Under the pieces are notes generated by a model that searched no databases, was not told the DNA's origin, and saw nothing but the letters and a program-made list of their open reading frames with translations. The translations under genes were made by a program, and so were the position numbers. From Acetatifactor muris (lineage in GTDB: Bacteria > Bacillota > Clostridia > Lachnospirales > Lachnospiraceae), in NCBI GenBank assembly GCA_023664365.1, contig JAMPFR010000003.1, positions 1 to 64,000 on the forward strand: 64,000 nucleotides of DNA, in the 5' to 3' direction. Positions 9,249 through 18,097 of the stretch are shown here, one piece after another; position 1 is the first letter of the stretch, and each line of letters opens with the position of its first letter.

Positions 9249-9710
9249 TTATCCCTCAATGGCAATGTACCTGCTCTGCTGGATCTTCTGTGTGTCCTCC
9301 TTGGGAACCTCAAGCTTTAAGACGCCGTTTTCATACTTTGCCTTAATATCCTCCTGCTGTACATTTTCTCCCACATAGAAGCTTCTCTGCATGGTTCCGG
9401 AATAGCGCTCCCTGCGGATATACTTGCCGTTTTCATCCTGCTCGTCCTGGTTCATATCCTTGGATGCGGTGATAGTCAGGTAGCCTTTATCCAGCTCCAC
9501 CGATATTTCGTTCTTGTCGAAGCCGGGCATTTCCACTGCCACCTGATAGCCGCCATCGATCTCCTTTACATCGGTCTTCATCATGCTCTTAGTATTCTTT
9601 CCATAAAGCTGCCGGTTCAAATCTGCAAAGCTTGAAAGCGCTCCACCCATCCATTCGTCAAACAGATCCTCTCCAAAAATAGCAGGTACTCCATAATTGC
9701 GTGTCAACAT
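9249..9710 (-). CDS. Small heat-shock protein, Hsp20 family
   Basis: ATP-independent holdase of 153 aa that binds unfolding proteins in the cytoplasm. The alpha-crystallin domain covers about residues 41-145, with VEMPGFDKNEISVEL and ENGVLKLEVPKE as typical strands. The C-terminal IxI motif (YIAIEG) that fills the neighbour's groove in the oligomer is present. The start is the ATG after GAGAGATGAATT. A CIRCE operator overlaps its promoter, so HrcA should repress it; hrcA itself is not in the window. Confidence 0.92.
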   Translation of the reverse strand: MLTRNYGVPAIFGEDLFDEWMGGALSSFADLNRQLYGKNTKSMMKTDVKEIDGGYQVAVEMPGFDKNEISVELDKGYLTITASKDMNQDEQDENGKYIRRERYSGTMQRSFYVGENVQQEDIKAKYENGVLKLEVPKEDTQKIQQSRYIAIEG

Positions 9711-9764
9711 AATTCATCTCTCCTTTTCTTTGCTTAGACTCTTTGTCTCCCTTGTTCTAGATGT

Positions 9765-9807
9765 AATATAACACATATTGTTAGCACTGTCAATAGATGA
9801 GTGCTAA
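9765..9807 (-). promoter_or_regulatory. CIRCE operator and promoter of hsp20
   Basis: CIRCE at 9781-9807: TTAGCACTG-N9-GAGTGCTAA, one mismatch from a perfect inverted repeat. On the minus strand the -35 box TTGACA (9788-9793) lies inside the CIRCE, with a 17-bp spacer and -10 TATATT at 9765-9770. HrcA bound here would block the -35 directly. The rest of the gap up to 10051 shows nothing I can recognise. Confidence 0.9.
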
Positions 9808-10051
9808 AATTTTCTGATAATTTTTTCATTGCTTATATTTCCCCGCCGGTTATGTCTTTATACATATTTTCCGCCGTCTGTCAGTCAAAACTCCTCTGCA
9901 GGTACAGACGCCCGGTTCTTTACCGCAGAAGTCAAAAAATATGACAGTATCTTCTGTGGTCCGTTCCGCATCTTTACAGCGAAAGGACAAGACGTACTGT
10001 CATTTCCTGCTTTCTGTTGTTGATTGACTTCCAATATTCAGTTTGTATGGA

Positions 10052-11164
10052 TCAGCGCGGCAAGTGACTGAACGGAAGGAAGTCAAAGGGTTCCAAACCG
10101 TCGTTAAACTCCACTGTCACCGGATCATCATATCCGTTGGTATAGTAGTCAGTCGCGGTGAAAACGCCCTGCTCCGGGTTATACTTCTCTGCAGGAAGAC
10201 TGGATATCCCGCCTTCCCCCAGGTGGGTCCAGCCAAATTTCTCCTCATAGTAGGACCATCTGACGGTTCCCTCCTCGATGATGCCGTTGTTATTACGGTA
10301 GACGATAACACTTTCGACTCCGTCGCCATAGGTGCTGTTGCAAATCAATTCAGGCACACCATCACCGTTCAGATCCCGGCTCCATGCTTCCGGCTCGTCA
10401 TACCCGAACTGCTCTGCCACGCATACGTCTTTGCCATCCGCCTTAACATAGAAATGCCACATATACTGGCCGGGAGTAATCTCCTCCATCTCGACGCGGC
10501 ACACGCCAAAGCCCAGCACATCGGTTAACATTACCCCCGATTGAGGTTTGCCGCCTTCAGGTTCGCCGCCTTCAGGTTTGCCCAAAACTATGTCCAGCCA
10601 AGCGTAAATATTCTCCGGTTCATCGGAATGGATGGACAGGCTGTAGCCTACACCGTCCAAGGTGAACTCGGCCCGATAGAGGAATGGCTTGCTCCAATCG
10701 CTTTCCTCCCGGTAAATGATTACCTCTACATCTCCGTATTGAGTTACAGCATAGGCTGCTGCAGGATCCTTTCTGTCTCCCTCACCGCTGTAATCGCAGT
10801 CTAAGATGAAGTCTTGGCCGTTGTACTCACCTGTGATTGACAGGGTGTTCCAAACGGCAGGATCGGAAATGTCTCCGCCCTTAACATAGCTTAGATAAAC
10901 ATTGGTGGTTTGGGCGCCGGAAGCTGCCAGCCGCTCAGCCACCAAATCGCCGCCATAGGAGAAAGGTATCTCCTCCAAGCTCCCAATCTCCTCTACCTCT
11001 ACTTGGGGGCCTTCAGGCCAAAAAAGCGCTCCTGTCGCCAAGCATAGACAGGCCGCTATGGCTCCCCATTTCAACCGGCCATTTTTCTTTTTCGCGGTTT
11101 CGCTTTGTTCTAAAATGTCATCATCCACTTTGCCGATGGCGTCATACAGATCCTTGCTGTTCAC
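10052..11164 (-). CDS. Anti-sigma factor-like membrane protein
   Basis: Protein of 370 aa. A short cytoplasmic N-terminus (about 1-31) ends in a basic stretch, a single membrane span follows at about 32-50, and a large extracellular region holds a DLNGDGVPELIC motif like the calcium-binding loops of VCBS/FG-GAP repeats. A low-complexity Gly-Pro-Glu linker (GKPEGGEPEGGKPQSG) splits the outside region in two. Its start overlaps the ECF sigma stop by 4 bp, the usual arrangement for a sigma factor and the membrane protein that restrains it. No ZAS zinc motif is visible, so the anti-sigma role is inferred from position and topology. Confidence 0.65.
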   Translation of the reverse strand: MNSKDLYDAIGKVDDDILEQSETAKKKNGRLKWGAIAACLCLATGALFWPEGPQVEVEEIGSLEEIPFSYGGDLVAERLAASGAQTTNVYLSYVKGGDISDPAVWNTLSITGEYNGQDFILDCDYSGEGDRKDPAAAYAVTQYGDVEVIIYREESDWSKPFLYRAEFTLDGVGYSLSIHSDEPENIYAWLDIVLGKPEGGEPEGGKPQSGVMLTDVLGFGVCRVEMEEITPGQYMWHFYVKADGKDVCVAEQFGYDEPEAWSRDLNGDGVPELICNSTYGDGVESVIVYRNNNGIIEEGTVRWSYYEEKFGWTHLGEGGISSLPAEKYNPEQGVFTATDYYTNGYDDPVTVEFNDGLEPFDFLPFSHLPR

Positions 11165-11718
11165 AAATACCCCTCCTTTGTGAGTTCGAGTTTGAGTTTT
11201 TTCCGTGTCCGGCTAAGAATTACTGTGATGTTGTTTGCGGTCAGGCTATATCGCTCTGCGATTGCGGATATTGGCTCGGTAAAGAAATAGCGGCGCACAA
11301 ACACATTCCTGTCCCGCTTTGGGCGCAGCCGCACAAAACGGCGGATACACTGCTCCAGCTCCGATGCTTCATACGCAGCCTCCACATTCGTTCCGCCGGC
11401 AAGACATTCCGACAGTTCATCCAGAACGATGGGAATCTCCCCGCCGCCGCGCTTTTCCACGTTCCTCGCATGGAAGCGGTTAAATGAAAGATTGCGGGTA
11501 ATCTTTGCCAAAAACATCCGAAGCACATTCGGCCTTTGGGGCGGCATTGCGTTCCAGGCGCGGAGCCAGGTGTCATTGACACACTCCTCGGAATCCTCAG
11601 CGCTGTGCAGGATATTGTTGGCTATGGCAAAGCAGTATGCGCCGTACTTGTTGGCAGTTTCCGATATGGCATCTGCGTTCTTCTGCCAGTATAGGTCTAC
11701 GATTTGACTATCCTCCAA
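11161..11718 (-). CDS. ECF-type RNA polymerase sigma factor
   Basis: Sigma-70 family protein of 185 aa with region 2 (about 20-90, including DSEECVNDTWLRAWN) and region 4 (about 120-178, PISAIAERYSLTANNITVILSRTRKKL as helix-turn-helix, quoted in part). It should direct polymerase to promoters responding to an envelope signal sensed by the downstream membrane protein. The start codon is TTG at 11718, seven bases after GGAGG; no ATG fits. The N-terminal region 2 matches the family better than SigV-like proteins with extra domains. Confidence 0.85.
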   Translation of the reverse strand: MEDSQIVDLYWQKNADAISETANKYGAYCFAIANNILHSAEDSEECVNDTWLRAWNAMPPQRPNVLRMFLAKITRNLSFNRFHARNVEKRGGGEIPIVLDELSECLAGGTNVEAAYEASELEQCIRRFVRLRPKRDRNVFVRRYFFTEPISAIAERYSLTANNITVILSRTRKKLKLELTKEGYL

Positions 11719-11870
11719 TGCAATACCTCCTCTCTATGAATTGAAGGTTCCTTCACCCTATATGACAGGAAATAACCGAAAACCTTACAAGATTTTTCAA
11801 AAAATTTTTGTTTTGCAGAAAATAACTGCCGTACCTCGAAAGAATCCGGCAATTTCAAGGACATACCCAA

Positions 11871-11903
11871 CAATAGAATTCACACTTCGCGAGAATTCTA
11901 TTG
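11871..11903. repeat. Terminator-linked palindrome, copy 2
   Basis: A 33-bp element with the same outer arms as the copy at 9116 (CAATAGAATTC...GAATTCTATTG) but a divergent centre. It again follows TCATGA and the T-tract of a minus-strand terminator. Confidence 0.85.
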
Positions 11904-11908
11904 TCATG

Positions 11909-11964
11909 AAAAAAGGAAGCTGCCGCCTCACGAATTTTCATTCGTTTAAGCGACAGCCCCTAAA
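11909..11964 (-). terminator. Terminator of the CD3324/RNHCP gene pair
   Basis: On the minus strand, GCTGTCGC pairs with GGCGGCAGC across a loop that itself contains ACGAAT...ATTCGT, followed by TTCCTTTTTT. It lies just after the stop codon of the RNHCP gene. Confidence 0.7.
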
Positions 11965-11977
11965 TAGCTCGCGGGAG

Positions 11978-12403
11978 TCAATTCATGCCTCCGTCCCCGC
12001 CCATGAGTCTTGTCATTTCCTCAATTCGCTCAAGCGGAAAAGGCGGCGCAGTCAACGGCTTCATCGCAATGGACATGAGCTTCATGGGATTGTCGTCGGC
12101 GGCAATCCTGTTGGAACTCATTTGTCCGCAGCGACGACAGCGGTGTACAATGGCCCACTCGCCGTTTTTTCTTACCCATACCGCAACAGGCTCCATATGA
12201 CCTCCGCAGTCGGAGGCCCTGTCTCCCGGCTCAATATCCACATGCAGGCTCGTCAGACAATTGGGACAGTGATTTCTGTGATCGCTCCCCGCACCCTCCG
12301 GCGCCACCTGCCTTCCGCAGACCTTGCATACAAAGACCTCGCTGCAGGCATGGTTTTTGTAATAACCTTTTTCAAATGATTTTCTCTTATTTTCCCTATT
12401 CAA
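11978..12403 (-). CDS. RNHCP zinc-ribbon protein
   Basis: Small cytoplasmic protein of 141 aa named after the motif RNHCPNCLTSLHVD. Two or more Cys pairs are visible: CKVCG, CPNC and CRRCG. These would bind zinc in two ribbons. The biochemical role of this family is unknown to me. Its start overlaps the end of the CD3324-type gene by 8 bp, so the two are translationally coupled. Confidence 0.8.
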   Translation of the reverse strand: MNRENKRKSFEKGYYKNHACSEVFVCKVCGRQVAPEGAGSDHRNHCPNCLTSLHVDIEPGDRASDCGGHMEPVAVWVRKNGEWAIVHRCRRCGQMSSNRIAADDNPMKLMSIAMKPLTAPPFPLERIEEMTRLMGGDGGMN

Positions 12404-12716
12404 TTTTGTTCCCTCCCCGGCAGTTATACTTGCTCTCCATAGGAGGTTTTACGCGCATAGCCTTAAGAATCCGCTGTATACTCTTTTCCGTCAGGTAATA
12501 TTCTTTCGCCAGTTCCTTTACTCCGACGCCTTTTCTGTGCTGTTCCAGGATCTGCTCATTCCTCTGACGCAGTTTCTCATTTGCATCAGTATTTGAACCC
12601 CATTTCTTTCTGTCGGCATTTCCCTTCGGCACATAAATAGTTTCACCGCTCACATACCTTTGCAGACTCTTCAAAATACTTTCCGGCAGAACGTCGTCTG
12701 CCCTTTTATAGCCCAT
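12396..12716 (-). CDS. CD3324-type helix-turn-helix protein
   Basis: Protein of 106 aa with an N-terminal module (ADDVLPESILKSLQRYVSG) followed by a DNA-binding helix-turn-helix (about 65-95, HRKGVGVKELAKEYYLTEKS in part). The layout matches the CD3324 family, which is related to Mor-type activators. It is likely a transcription regulator. It overlaps the downstream RNHCP gene. Targets are unknown. Confidence 0.75.
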   Translation of the reverse strand: MGYKRADDVLPESILKSLQRYVSGETIYVPKGNADRKKWGSNTDANEKLRQRNEQILEQHRKGVGVKELAKEYYLTEKSIQRILKAMRVKPPMESKYNCRGGNKIE

Positions 12717-12923
12717 AGCAGCCTCCCAATCTTTTTTACAGAAACTGCAATGACTATCACAATGTTAATATTCAGATGTCATAGCCATTGCTATGTCTCT
12801 GCCGACTCCTTATTACACATGCAAACTCCTCCTTCTTTTCAAAAATTCTTCCCGTCCTGTCCAAGCACCGTGAACTAACCTGATTCTACCGCACCTTACG
12901 GCAGATTACAACCTCGTAAAATT

Positions 12924-13319
12924 TTAGAAAAATGTATGCGCTTTTCGAATCAGCAGGTGATGGAAGAACGCTATCTGCTGATACTCCCGTACCTCCGAAA
13001 CCCGCATCTCCATTTCAATCATCCCGGCCTGCCACTCCGCATCCGTATGCAGCTCCTGCTTCTGCTGCAGATCCCAGAAGACCCGCGCCCCCATTACCTT
13101 TTCGATTTGCAAATCAGGGCTCCATCTCTCAATGTCAGTATCCTCATAATAATGAATGGGGCCAAACTGTGCCGAAACCCCGTCATTTCCGTCCAGCAGG
13201 CCGTTGGCCTGTTCAAAGTCATTCAACAGCACCACCATCTGCATCACTCTTCCCGGCCGATTATGCTTTACAATGGAAATATATCCGTCCTGTTTCAGAA
13301 TTCCGGAAATTCCTTTATA
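12924..13319 (-). CDS. Hypothetical ORF in frame after chemoreceptor stop
   Basis: An open frame of 131 codons begins directly after the TGA stop of the chemoreceptor gene and stays in the same reading frame. The first ATG lies at 13247; an AAAGGA at about 13312 could serve a non-ATG start (CTG or ATT) near 13297. The translation has coding-like composition (DFEQANGLLDGNDGVSAQFG, HYYEDTDIERWSPDLQIEKV) and matches no family I recognise. It may be a small real gene, a gene remnant, or a C-terminal extension lost through the stop codon. No signal peptide or membrane span is visible. Confidence 0.4.
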   Translation of the reverse strand, partial: YKGISGILKQDGYISIVKHNRPGRVMQMVVLLNDFEQANGLLDGNDGVSAQFGPIHYYEDTDIERWSPDLQIEKVMGARVFWDLQQKQELHTDAEWQAGMIEMEMRVSEVREYQQIAFFHHLLIRKAHTFF

Positions 13320-15362
13320 TCAGCCCACATCAAACCTCTGTACCATTTCATTCAAATTTCTGGCCTGGGATGCCAGTTCATCCGAGGTAGCAAAGGTTTC
13401 CTGGGAGGTTGCGGAATTGTCCTCCACTGCCTGGGAGATCTCTTCAATGCCAAGATGTATCTGCTTCATGCTCTCAGCCTGTACCGCCGCATTCTCTGAA
13501 GTCCGCCTGATCATACCGTTCACATGTTCTACCGCCTTTACGGCATCCTCCAGAGACTTCATCACATCGTCAGCGATAGCATTGCCTTTCTGTATTTCCT
13601 CCATGGAGACACTAATCAAATCCCTTGTCATACCTGCAGCCTTTGAACTCTCCTGCGCAAGCTTCCCGATCTCATCGGCCACCACGGCAAATCCCCTGCC
13701 TGCCTCTCCCGCACGAGCCGCCTCAATGGACGCATTCAGGGACAGAAGATTGGTCTGAGATGCAATCTCCTCTATGGTCTGGATAATGCCTACTACCTTC
13801 TGCGAGGTCTCCCGTATCTCATTCATGGCGCTCATCATCAGGTTCATCTTCTCCTGATTCTGACCCATCATTGCTGTTACGTCTTCCGTCGCCTTTGCAG
13901 AATGTTCCGCATCCTTGCGGTTCTCCTGCACCTGTTCTGCAACCGAAGTGGCGGTAGCCACCAGCTCCTCCACCGATGAAGCCTGCTCCTGCGCGCTGTC
14001 TGCCAGCATCTGGGACGCGCTTGCAAGCTCTGTGGCGCCTACGGAGACTCTCTCCGATGTCTCGCTTATACCTGTCATAACATCCAGCATAGAGGAAGAA
14101 ATATTGAGAAGCGCCTCCTTGATCTTATGAAACTCTCCTACATATTCATTTTTCAGTTCAATGTGAAGTCTGCCTGCTGCAATCTGCGCAAGCACCTCCG
14201 CCGTCTCATCTATGTATACTATGTATTCCTTCAGGCGTGTGATAGTCCTTTTAATGGAGTCTCCCAACTCGCCAATCTCATCCTCCGCCGTAATATTGAG
14301 TTCCACATCCAGATCACCGTCCGCCAGCTGCTGGGCCGTATGGTTCAGCTCCAGAATAGGCTTCGTCAGGTTGGCCGCACTCTTTTTAATGCTGAGCACT
14401 ATCATTACCAGTCCTGCGAGAAACACCAGTATTAAAGCCGCCACCATTATAATCAATGAGGAATAATACTCGGTAAACGGCATATTGCTGATAACCAGAT
14501 AGCCCGTATTTCCCGCCGGCGCTGCAACCCCGTATTTGCTTGTACCGTTTACTTTATATTTCATGAAAACGGTCTCCCCGGAAGGTGCATTCACCACATC
14601 GGTCAGATTCCCTGACACATTTACTTCCGAAATATTCTTCTGTATCATGTCAGAATCAGGGTGATAGCTGATCGTACCGTTGGCAGTCAGCAAAAAGATA
14701 TATCCGTTTTTCCCGATCTTATAAGAACTCATCACCTGAATAAAATGATCTAGGGAAACATCTACTCCTGCCACTCCCAGGACACTTCCCGATGTCTCGT
14801 CGTAAACCGGACTCACCGCACTTAAAATGGTCTTCCCCGTGCTCGGATCTACATAGGGCTCCGTCAGTACAGTCTCGCCGGTCTCAATGCAGCTGTACCA
14901 GACCCTCTCCGTAAACTTCCAGCTCTCATCGGAGGTATAACCGTCTGACTGTGTCAGCACGCTTGCATCCATATCCGCGATCCACACTGCCAAAACATTT
15001 TCCGAATCCGCCTGGGCCACATTCACCATATTTCTGTACACGGTATCCATTTTATCCGCCTGCAGAATATTATCGCCGGCCTTAGTCTCAATCATCACAT
15101 CCATTACCTCAGGATTGACAGCCAGCTGTTCCACAGCCTGCACATACTCGTTCAGAAAACCGGTCAGCCGATTTGCCGCTGACTCTGATTCCAGCGTCAG
15201 CTCCGTCCGGTTAGACGACGCAATGCTCTGCCACATCATTATTACCGCCACCACAGCCACCACCGCAAATACCAGCAAAACACTCCGGCCAATCTGTCGT
15301 AAGATCTCATCCGCAATCCTCTTTTTGGGACGCAGTCCCGTCTCCTCCGCCTGCCTGCTCAT
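13320..15362 (-). CDS. Methyl-accepting chemotaxis protein, dCache type
   Basis: Transmembrane chemoreceptor of 680 aa. Order: TM1 about 25-47, extracellular dCache_1 sensor about 50-290 (with SSYKIGKNGYIFLLTANGTI, typical of the distal cache lobe), TM2 about 300-322, HAMP about 325-380, then the signalling coiled coil with the tip [19 protein letters not shown]. dCache domains bind amino acids, purines or short acids outside the cell. It should form arrays with CheA/CheW, whose genes are not here. The start follows AAGGAGGTTCTT. The same-frame ORF past its stop is described separately. Confidence 0.92.
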   Translation of the reverse strand: MSRQAEETGLRPKKRIADEILRQIGRSVLLVFAVVAVVAVIMMWQSIASSNRTELTLESESAANRLTGFLNEYVQAVEQLAVNPEVMDVMIETKAGDNILQADKMDTVYRNMVNVAQADSENVLAVWIADMDASVLTQSDGYTSDESWKFTERVWYSCIETGETVLTEPYVDPSTGKTILSAVSPVYDETSGSVLGVAGVDVSLDHFIQVMSSYKIGKNGYIFLLTANGTISYHPDSDMIQKNISEVNVSGNLTDVVNAPSGETVFMKYKVNGTSKYGVAAPAGNTGYLVISNMPFTEYYSSLIIMVAALILVFLAGLVMIVLSIKKSAANLTKPILELNHTAQQLADGDLDVELNITAEDEIGELGDSIKRTITRLKEYIVYIDETAEVLAQIAAGRLHIELKNEYVGEFHKIKEALLNISSSMLDVMTGISETSERVSVGATELASASQMLADSAQEQASSVEELVATATSVAEQVQENRKDAEHSAKATEDVTAMMGQNQEKMNLMMSAMNEIRETSQKVVGIIQTIEEIASQTNLLSLNASIEAARAGEAGRGFAVVADEIGKLAQESSKAAGMTRDLISVSMEEIQKGNAIADDVMKSLEDAVKAVEHVNGMIRRTSENAAVQAESMKQIHLGIEEISQAVEDNSATSQETFATSDELASQARNLNEMVQRFDVG

Positions 15363-15783
15363 AAGAACCTCCTTGGAATAAGCAATATACGCTTATCACA
15401 TCTGAAATTTATAGACAATCTGAGACACCTGGGATGAGCCCTTTTCATTTCATCTATATCGGCCATTGGTTACAACGGTTAATTCTGTGATATGATATCA
15501 ACAGCGTCTGATGTCTAGGGACGTTGTTTTTCCTTTTCAGTTATGTCATCCACTTTTATCTTCCGTTTGTAATATCAGCTTGTTGAAAAGGCAGTAATAC
15601 CATCTTCAGGAATAACCTGTCGCAGCGCTTTATATTGCTGCTTAGATCATTGTAACAGAAAAAACAGAAAAATTAAACTTATTTTTATAATTTTTTTATA
15701 ATTCCTTTATACACAACTGCGTTGTTACACTATTCACAAAAGCCGTCCGAACATATACACTATTTGCAAAAGCAGTCCCACCA
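15363..15783. other. Gap between chemoreceptor and MATE genes
   Basis: AT-rich intergenic DNA. A plus-strand hairpin at about 15499-15529 (AACAGCGTC pairing with GACGTTGTT through one G-T wobble) is followed by TTTTTCCTTTT and looks like a rho-independent terminator, though no gene ends there. A tiny RNA starting near 15490 is conceivable. I looked on the minus strand for a c-di-GMP riboswitch ahead of the chemoreceptor and did not find its conserved core. Confidence 0.35.
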
Positions 15784-15895
15784 TTGACATTTCTCCGGAG
15801 TTATGGTATAAAATTTCCTATAAAACCCTTACGGGAGTGGATTTTTTCAAGAGTATTCTTTTTTCGCCACCCAATTACTTCAGGTAATTGGGTGG
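15784..15895 (+). promoter_or_regulatory. Promoter and hairpin leader of the MATE gene
   Basis: TTGACA at 15784-15789, a 17-bp spacer and TATAAA at 15807-15812 form a near-consensus promoter. The roughly 100-nt leader contains a perfect 12-bp stem (15867-15878 with 15884-15895, loop TTCAG), which ends 26 bp before the ATG and just before the AAGGAGGAG ribosome-binding site. It is followed by TTTGTGTTT. This could be an attenuator or an RNA switch on exporter expression; no known riboswitch core is recognised. Confidence 0.6.
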
Positions 15896-15921
15896 TTTGT
15901 GTTTACTAAGGAGGAGTTTTC

Positions 15922-17262
15922 ATGGATCAAAGCTTTATGAAGGAAAAAAACATACTGCCGCTGGTACTCTCCATGTCGCTTCCCATGGTAATCTCCATGG
16001 CCGTCAACTCATTCTATAATATCATTGACAGCTACTTTGTAGCCAGAGTAAGCGAGGACGCCATAACCGCACTGGCGCTTGTCTATCCGGTACAGAACCT
16101 GGTCAACGCCATTGCCATCGGCTTCGGCATCGGCGTCAATGCGGCAATTGCTTTTTATTTGGGCGCGGGGGATCAGAGACGGGCAGACATTGCCGTCACC
16201 CAGGGCGTTTTCTGCAGTGTCCTGCACGGGGTACTGCTGACTGTTATATGCACGTCCGGAATGCCCCTGTTTCTGAAAAGCTTCTCCTCTGACGAAGGAA
16301 TCACCGGTCTGGCCCTGCTCTACTCCAACAGGGTATTCCTCTTTGCCCCTGTCATTACCCTGGAGCTTGCCTTTGAGAAGCTTTTTCAGGCCGTCGGCCG
16401 GATGAAAGTCTCCATGTTCAGCATGATATGCGGCTGCGTGGCAAATATTATCTTAGACCCGATACTGATTTTCGGTTCGGGGCGCTTCCCCGCCATGGGT
16501 ATTGCAGGCGCCGCTTACGCCACAGGAATCGGCCAGTGTATCACCCTTGCCGTATATTTGCTCTTTTACGCCTTCCGCCGTCCGCCGGTGCAGATAAGCC
16601 TGAAACGCCTGTGTCCGGATACCGCGGTTTTAGGGAAATTATATTCCGTAGGTATTTCGGGCGCCCTGAATCTGGCTCTGCCCTCTCTTCTGATTTCCGC
16701 TCTGAACGGAATACTGGCAGATTTTTCGGAGAAATATGTTCTTGTACTGGGCGTGTATTATAAATTGCAGACCTTTATCTATCTGACCGCCAACGGCATC
16801 ATCCAGGGCATCCGGCCTTTAATGGGCTATAATTACGGTGCCGGAGAGCATGGACGTGTGAAAAGAATATACCGCACGGCGCTGTTTATGAATATGGGAA
16901 TTATGGCGCTGGGAACGCTGCTGGCCTGGACAGTTCCCGGAGCGCTGATTGGCCTTTTTACCGATAATGGGGAAACTGTATCCATCGGGATTACCGCCCT
17001 GCATAGCATCAGCCTGGGATTTATTGTATCCGCCGTCTCCATCACCTGTTCCGGCGCCCTGGAGGGTCTGGGCAGGGGCGGCCCCTCCCTGCTCATTTCT
17101 CTGCTGCGATATGTGATTATCATTATTCCCGCAGCATTTGTACTCAGCAGATTCCTGGATGCCGACGGGGTCTGGTATGCCTTCTGGGTCACAGAGTCTG
17201 TAACCGCAGGCCTTTCGCTGATAATCTACAAAAAAGTTACCCGGATAAAGCCCGATATATAA
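15922..17262 (+). CDS. MATE family efflux transporter
   Basis: Twelve-helix membrane exporter of 446 aa driven by Na+ or H+ that pumps out drugs or metabolites. The N-terminus (LVLSMSLPMVISMAVNSFYN) and the repeated half (ISGALNLALPSLLISALNGI) are the two MATE domain starts. The length is normal. AAGGAGGAG lies 7 bp before the ATG. The substrate cannot be deduced; its promoter leader holds a strong hairpin. Confidence 0.9.
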   Translation: MDQSFMKEKNILPLVLSMSLPMVISMAVNSFYNIIDSYFVARVSEDAITALALVYPVQNLVNAIAIGFGIGVNAAIAFYLGAGDQRRADIAVTQGVFCSVLHGVLLTVICTSGMPLFLKSFSSDEGITGLALLYSNRVFLFAPVITLELAFEKLFQAVGRMKVSMFSMICGCVANIILDPILIFGSGRFPAMGIAGAAYATGIGQCITLAVYLLFYAFRRPPVQISLKRLCPDTAVLGKLYSVGISGALNLALPSLLISALNGILADFSEKYVLVLGVYYKLQTFIYLTANGIIQGIRPLMGYNYGAGEHGRVKRIYRTALFMNMGIMALGTLLAWTVPGALIGLFTDNGETVSIGITALHSISLGFIVSAVSITCSGALEGLGRGGPSLLISLLRYVIIIIPAAFVLSRFLDADGVWYAFWVTESVTAGLSLIIYKKVTRIKPDI

Positions 17263-17351
17263 TAACACATTCGACAATTTTCCATACCTTGAAATAAGCA
17301 GTCAAACAGAGTATGATGTAAAATATAATTTTAGATTGGAGAAATGTAATT

Positions 17352-17990
17352 ATGGCGTTTGATTTTAAGAAAGAATATAAAGAATTTTATATGCCCAGGA
17401 ATAAGCCCGGTATTGTAGAATTACCTGAAATGAATTATATAGCAGTCAGAGGAAGCGGAAACCCAAATGAGGAAAACGGAGATTATCAAAATACCATAGG
17501 TTTATTATATGGTGTAGCATATACAATCAAAATGAGTTATAAGGGAACTCATAAAATAAAAGGATTTTTTGAATATGTTGTGCCGCCATTGGAGGGATTT
17601 TGGTGGCAGGACGGCCTAAAAGGTACTATTGATTATACTGATAAAGGTACAATGCACTTTATATCAATCATCCGATTGCCGGACTTTGTGACAAAAGAAG
17701 ATTTTGATTGGGCGATTGAAGAAGCAGCCAAAAAGAAAAAGCAGGATTTTTCAAGGGTTGAATTTTTAACTTATGAAGAAGGTATCTGTGTTCAATGTAT
17801 GCACATAGGTTCTTATGATGATGAACCTGCAACCGTTAATCTGATGCACAAATTTGCAAGTGAAAATGGCTATGAGCCGGATATAACCGATACAAGGTTG
17901 CATCACGAAATATATTTAAGCGACCCAAGAAAATGTAGTGCGGATAAATTAAAGACAGTTATAAGACATCCAATTAAGAAGATACAATAG
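17352..17990 (+). CDS. GyrI-like small-molecule binding protein
   Basis: Cytoplasmic protein of 212 aa of the GyrI-like/SOUL-type effector-binding fold, with the typical start VELPEMNYIAVRGSGNP and a C-terminal half with YEEGICVQCMHIGSYDDEPA. Stand-alone members bind hydrophobic drugs or hydrolyse small toxins, while fused versions are the sensor of AraC/MerR regulators. The gene is noticeably more AT-rich than its neighbours, which hints at recent transfer. It sits after the MATE exporter, and the two could form a drug-resistance pair, but this is inference from position only. Confidence 0.8.
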   Translation: MAFDFKKEYKEFYMPRNKPGIVELPEMNYIAVRGSGNPNEENGDYQNTIGLLYGVAYTIKMSYKGTHKIKGFFEYVVPPLEGFWWQDGLKGTIDYTDKGTMHFISIIRLPDFVTKEDFDWAIEEAAKKKKQDFSRVEFLTYEEGICVQCMHIGSYDDEPATVNLMHKFASENGYEPDITDTRLHHEIYLSDPRKCSADKLKTVIRHPIKKIQ

Positions 17991-18017
17991 GGATGGCATT
18001 TTGAATTCCGGCTTTCC

Positions 18018-18065
18018 TTGACAAACCGACCTCTCCCCTGTATAATTTCTGCTAATCGGCCGATT
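18018..18065 (+). promoter_or_regulatory. Consensus promoter with palindrome ahead of degV
   Basis: TTGACA at 18018-18023, a 17-bp spacer and TATAAT at 18041-18046: a perfect consensus promoter. A perfect 12-bp palindrome AATCGGCCGATT at 18054-18065 lies just downstream of the expected start point and could be an operator. Confidence 0.75.
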
Positions 18066-18097
18066 CTGTACAAAGCGGCAGTAAAGGAGAAAAACTT

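Noticed and set aside
15363-15560. c-di-GMP riboswitch ahead of the chemoreceptor
   Set aside because: Such switches often precede chemoreceptor genes in Clostridia, but the conserved core motifs were not found on the minus strand.
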